A stretch of 64,000 bases of DNA from Yersinia rochesterensis (lineage in GTDB: Bacteria > Pseudomonadota > Gammaproteobacteria > Enterobacterales > Enterobacteriaceae). This document shows positions 61,353-64,000 of the stretch, one piece after another. The position numbers and the translations under genes were made by a program. The first letter of the stretch is position 1. Each line of letters starts with the position of its first letter. The notes under the pieces were generated by a model. It saw only the letters and a list, made by a program, of their open reading frames with translations, did no database searches and was not told the origin of the DNA. The stretch is from assembly GCF_003600645.1 (NCBI RefSeq), contig NZ_CP032482.1:4030001-4094000 (forward strand), in the 5' to 3' direction.

Positions 61353-62202
61353 ATGAATAAAAAGGATATTACCGTCATAGTGCCGGTATTTAATTGTCAA
61401 TCAACAGAATAAGGGGCTATCTGCGGCGCGTAATGCTGGAATAGCCCGGGCGACCGGAACCTGGATTGCATTTGCCGATGGAGATGACTGGCTGGCTCCC
61501 GAGACTTTATCAACCTGGCTACAGCAAGCTAATCAACAACAACTCGATTTATTGATTGGCAATGGCTATTCCTTCGTCACCGCCCCCCAACACTCCACCA
61601 GCCCCCAACTGTTGCATAAATAGTCTTGGGGTCAGGTACTGAGTGGTAAACAATGGATTATTGGGAGTGTTGAGCGCAATGAGTGGCCACATTATGTCTG
61701 GCTGCAACTGATTCGCCGTGATCTTATTCAAACCCATCAGCTCGCATTCATCCCAGAAATGTTACACGAAGATATTCTGTGGACAGTCCAACTGGCATTA
61801 GTAGCACAACGTGTGGGTTACTGTGCCGCACCATTTTATGGCTACCGCACCAATCCCAGTTCAATCACTCACTCCCATTCAACTCAAGATCTCTTGCTTC
61901 GAGCGAACAGCTATATCAATATTATCAAAGGATTAGTTGATATCGCTGACGCGGCAGAGCCAAACTTACGCCGTGCTTTGCTCCGCCATGCTAACCAAGA
62001 GAGCGGCCATTTTTTAGGGCTGATGCGCAAAAGATTGCCCACCTCATCGGAACGCAGCGTACTCGCCACCAAGTTCTGTCAATTGAAGTTACACTCAGCC
62101 CTGTTCCGCGGCATTGGTAACAAACATGAGTTCTGGCGGGCACTACGTTGCACACTGACTATCACGCGTTATGCATGGCAAAAACATTCATTACATAAAT
62201 AG
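61353..62202 (+). pseudogene. Family 2 glycosyltransferase, degenerate
   Basis: The reading frame opens MNKKDITVIVPVFNCQS, a typical GT2 N-terminus, but stops after 19 codons at 61410-61412. From 61408, in another frame, it continues NKGLSAARNAGIARATGTW and then FADGDDWL, conserved GT2 motifs that normally lie 50-70 residues later. Roughly 150-200 bp therefore appear to be missing at about 61405, with a frame change. A second lesion is an in-frame TAG at 61621. After it the frame runs open to 62202, including MLHEDILWTVQLAL and YGYRTNPSSITHS. The gene is probably inactive; a nucleotide-sugar transferase for surface polysaccharide is the likely ancestor. Confidence 0.88.
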
Positions 62203-62287
62203 ATATTAAATTGATGTTTATTTTTGTTATTGCTCAGAGGATTTTAATGTCTAATAAGGCATAAAACTATTTCTGGGGAAAGTATCA

Positions 62288-63331
62288 ATGCAGCGCATTT
62301 TGGTCATCCGAATTGATTTCCTTGGCGATATGATCTGCACCACTGCTTTTTTACATGCACTAAAACAGCGGTGGCCTGCAGCTGAGATTCATGTCTTAGC
62401 GAACAAATACAACCGGGCAGCACTGGCACGCAACCCTGATGTCAGTGCAGTACATACTTACGTTTACAGCAAACAATGTGAACGAAATCAGCAGCCTGGC
62501 AGACTTAAAAGCCTTCTTGATCGCTTGGCCTTGATTTGGCAATTACGGCGTTTGCGTTTTGATTTGCTGGTAATTCCTAATGGCGGCATGAATAAAAATA
62601 GTATTCAGTTCGCCAAGCAACTTAATGTGGCCGATAGCCGCTGGCATACTCCTGTCAGTGAGTTTGATGACCGCAATCCTGACCATGTTGTTAACCGGCC
62701 AATACGCCACGAAGCACTCTCCGGTTTCGCACTGGTGCCAGAATTAGAGCAAATTGATACTGAAGCAGTGAAACTGCATATCTATCCTGATCCTGAATTG
62801 CAGGCGAAATGGCAGACAGAACTCGGTAAAAAAAAGCGGCCACGGGTCGGTTTTTTTGTTTCTAACAAAGCCCCGCAACGGCGTTGGAGTTGGGAGAAGT
62901 GGCAACAGTTGGCGCTGAAACTCAGTGATCAGGCTGATATCATCATTCTTTATGACCCTCAAGAGCCACCGAGTGAGCAACAGTTGGCAAGTATCGCAGC
63001 GCGCCCTTTGTTAACCCCCTCGGTTGATGAGTTTGTGGCCGCAGCCAGCCAGTTGGATGTGGTGATTTCCGCCGACAGTGCGCCGGTACATATCAGTTCA
63101 GCACTGCAAATCCCGGTGGTGGCTTTGTTTGAATCCCGACCAGAGAAATATCTGCGTTGGTATCCGCTAACTCGCCACATATTGCTGCACGCCGGCCCGC
63201 AGGTCGAAGACATCACCGTCGATGCCGTCGAAACTGCCGCCCGCACCCTGTTGGTTGACGCGCCGTCACTGTTGGAACCTACTGAGGCCGGAACACCGGC
63301 TTATCCCCGAGAATCGTCGCTCGGTGCATAA
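62288..63331 (+). CDS. Glycosyltransferase family 9 (heptosyltransferase-like) protein
   Basis: Encodes a 347-residue protein of the ADP-heptose:LPS heptosyltransferase family. The N-terminal domain shows [20 protein letters not shown] and the C-terminal domain [20 protein letters not shown] followed by [17 protein letters not shown]. Family members usually have a glycine in DSGPxH; here it is DSAPVH. GGGGAA lies 9 nt before the ATG. It follows the broken GT2 gene by 85 bp and overlaps convergent tauD by 53 bp. The acceptor and sugar are unknown; an LPS or surface-glycan role is inferred. Confidence 0.88.
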   Translation: MQRILVIRIDFLGDMICTTAFLHALKQRWPAAEIHVLANKYNRAALARNPDVSAVHTYVYSKQCERNQQPGRLKSLLDRLALIWQLRRLRFDLLVIPNGGMNKNSIQFAKQLNVADSRWHTPVSEFDDRNPDHVVNRPIRHEALSGFALVPELEQIDTEAVKLHIYPDPELQAKWQTELGKKKRPRVGFFVSNKAPQRRWSWEKWQQLALKLSDQADIIILYDPQEPPSEQQLASIAARPLLTPSVDEFVAAASQLDVVISADSAPVHISSALQIPVVALFESRPEKYLRWYPLTRHILLHAGPQVEDITVDAVETAARTLLVDAPSLLEPTEAGTPAYPRESSLGA

Positions 63332-64000
63332 TCCGCCGCTGTGGTAAATAATCCGCATTGGCATAGTGTTGGGTGACGCGGTTATCCCAGATAGCCACGT
63401 CATCCTGCTGCCAGCGCCAGCGCACCTGGAACTCGGGTTTTGTGGTGTGGGCAAACAGAAAACGCAGTAGCGCATCACTCTCTTTATCACTCAAATCAAT
63501 AATTCGAGTAGTGAATCCTTCATTGACGAATAATGCCTGACGCCCACTCACCGGGTGGGTGCGCACCACCGGATGGAGCAACGGCGGATTTTTCTCTTTT
63601 GCCAACAACCAGCGCTGATGATCTTCCGGCGTAGCGCGGTGTTTGCGCTCCAGAAAAGAATGAGTGAAATCATGCTCCGCCTGTAACCCCGCCAATAGCT
63701 GCTTAAACGGCGCGGAAAGGGCTTCATAAGCCGCAATCCCACTGCTCCATAACGTATCGCCGCCGGTTGTCGGCAACTGCTTGGCCGCCAGAATCGCGCC
63801 CAATGGCGGATTTTCGATAAACGTCACGTCAGTGTGCCAGTTGTCATTATCCGGTGGGTTATCATCGTGCGTGTCCAACACAATGATTTCTTCACACTCT
63901 TTAGCATGAGGGTAAACCGGGTGAATATGTAAATCGCCAAAGCGCCCGGCTAACTCGCGTTGCTGTAGAGGGGTAATCGGCTGATTGCGGAAAAACAGCA
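63279..64000 (-). CDS. tauD: Taurine dioxygenase (partial, C-terminal 240 residues)
   Basis: Encodes the Fe(II)/2-oxoglutarate-dependent enzyme that releases sulfite from taurine during sulfate starvation. The sequence here covers the C-terminal part, from about residue 45 to the TAG stop at 63279; the start lies beyond the right edge. The iron ligands are visible in WHTDVTF and in RRIMHRA near the end. The segment [17 protein letters not shown] precedes WHTD. The remaining tau genes would be expected to the right. Confidence 0.95.
   Translation of the reverse strand, partial: LFFRNQPITPLQQRELAGRFGDLHIHPVYPHAKECEEIIVLDTHDDNPPDNDNWHTDVTFIENPPLGAILAAKQLPTTGGDTLWSSGIAAYEALSAPFKQLLAGLQAEHDFTHSFLERKHRATPEDHQRWLLAKEKNPPLLHPVVRTHPVSGRQALFVNEGFTTRIIDLSDKESDALLRFLFAHTTKPEFQVRWRWQQDDVAIWDNRVTQHYANADYLPQRRIMHRATILGDKPVFRPQ

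Overview
The window is a stretch of enterobacterial core chromosome. The encoded proteins match Yersinia most closely by my recollection of those sequences (RplL, Fmt, FkpA, SlyD); the Y. enterocolitica group is my best guess, but I could not search a database. Almost everything is translation and transcription machinery.

Layout. Positions 1-12.5 kb read leftward: rpoC (cut by the window edge), rpoB, rplL, rplJ, rplA, rplK, nusG, secE, tufB, then tRNA-Thr, tRNA-Gly, tRNA-Tyr and tRNA-Thr, which head the tufB operon. From 12.5 to 16.7 kb lie a GNAT acetyltransferase and coaA (rightward), then birA and murB (leftward). A leftward rRNA operon fills 16.8-22.4 kb: P1 and P2 promoters, 16S, tRNA-Glu, 23S, 5S and tandem terminators. 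From 22.5 to 33 kb come yrdA, the leftward block aroE-tsaC-yrdD-smg-dprA, the rightward block def-fmt-rsmB-trkA-mscL, and leftward arfA, zntR and yhdN. From 33 to 46.9 kb the alpha, spc and S10 ribosomal operons run leftward in standard order. From 47 to 54.3 kb lie bfr, bfd, the str operon (rpsL-rpsG-fusA-tufA), tusBCD and yheO. From 54.5 to 61.3 kb lie fkpA, slyX, slyD, yheV-kefB-kefG and yheS. The last 2.7 kb is accessory: a wrecked family-2 glycosyltransferase, an intact family-9 glycosyltransferase, and tauD, which is cut by the right edge.

How it works together. All core RNA polymerase genes (rpoA, rpoB, rpoC), both tuf genes and 30 or so ribosomal protein genes sit in one 52 kb block. 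Compared with the E. coli map, the left flank of the rRNA operon is the rrnB neighbourhood and the right flank is the rrnD neighbourhood, so the rRNA operon is probably the seam of an old rrn-mediated rearrangement. Known feedback elements are visible: the L1 site before rplK, the L10 leader, the rplL-rpoB attenuator, the S10 leader hairpin, the alpha-operon S4 leader, the S7 intercistronic site, and the RNase III hairpin inside arfA.

I found no CRISPR array, prophage, insertion sequence or toxin-antitoxin pair, and nothing I would call a new biological system. The points most worth a second look are the tRNA-Tyr 3'-end repeat (similar to the E. coli rtT repeat), the unusually diverged tuf pair, the hybrid rrn flanks, and the decaying glycosyltransferase locus at the right end.
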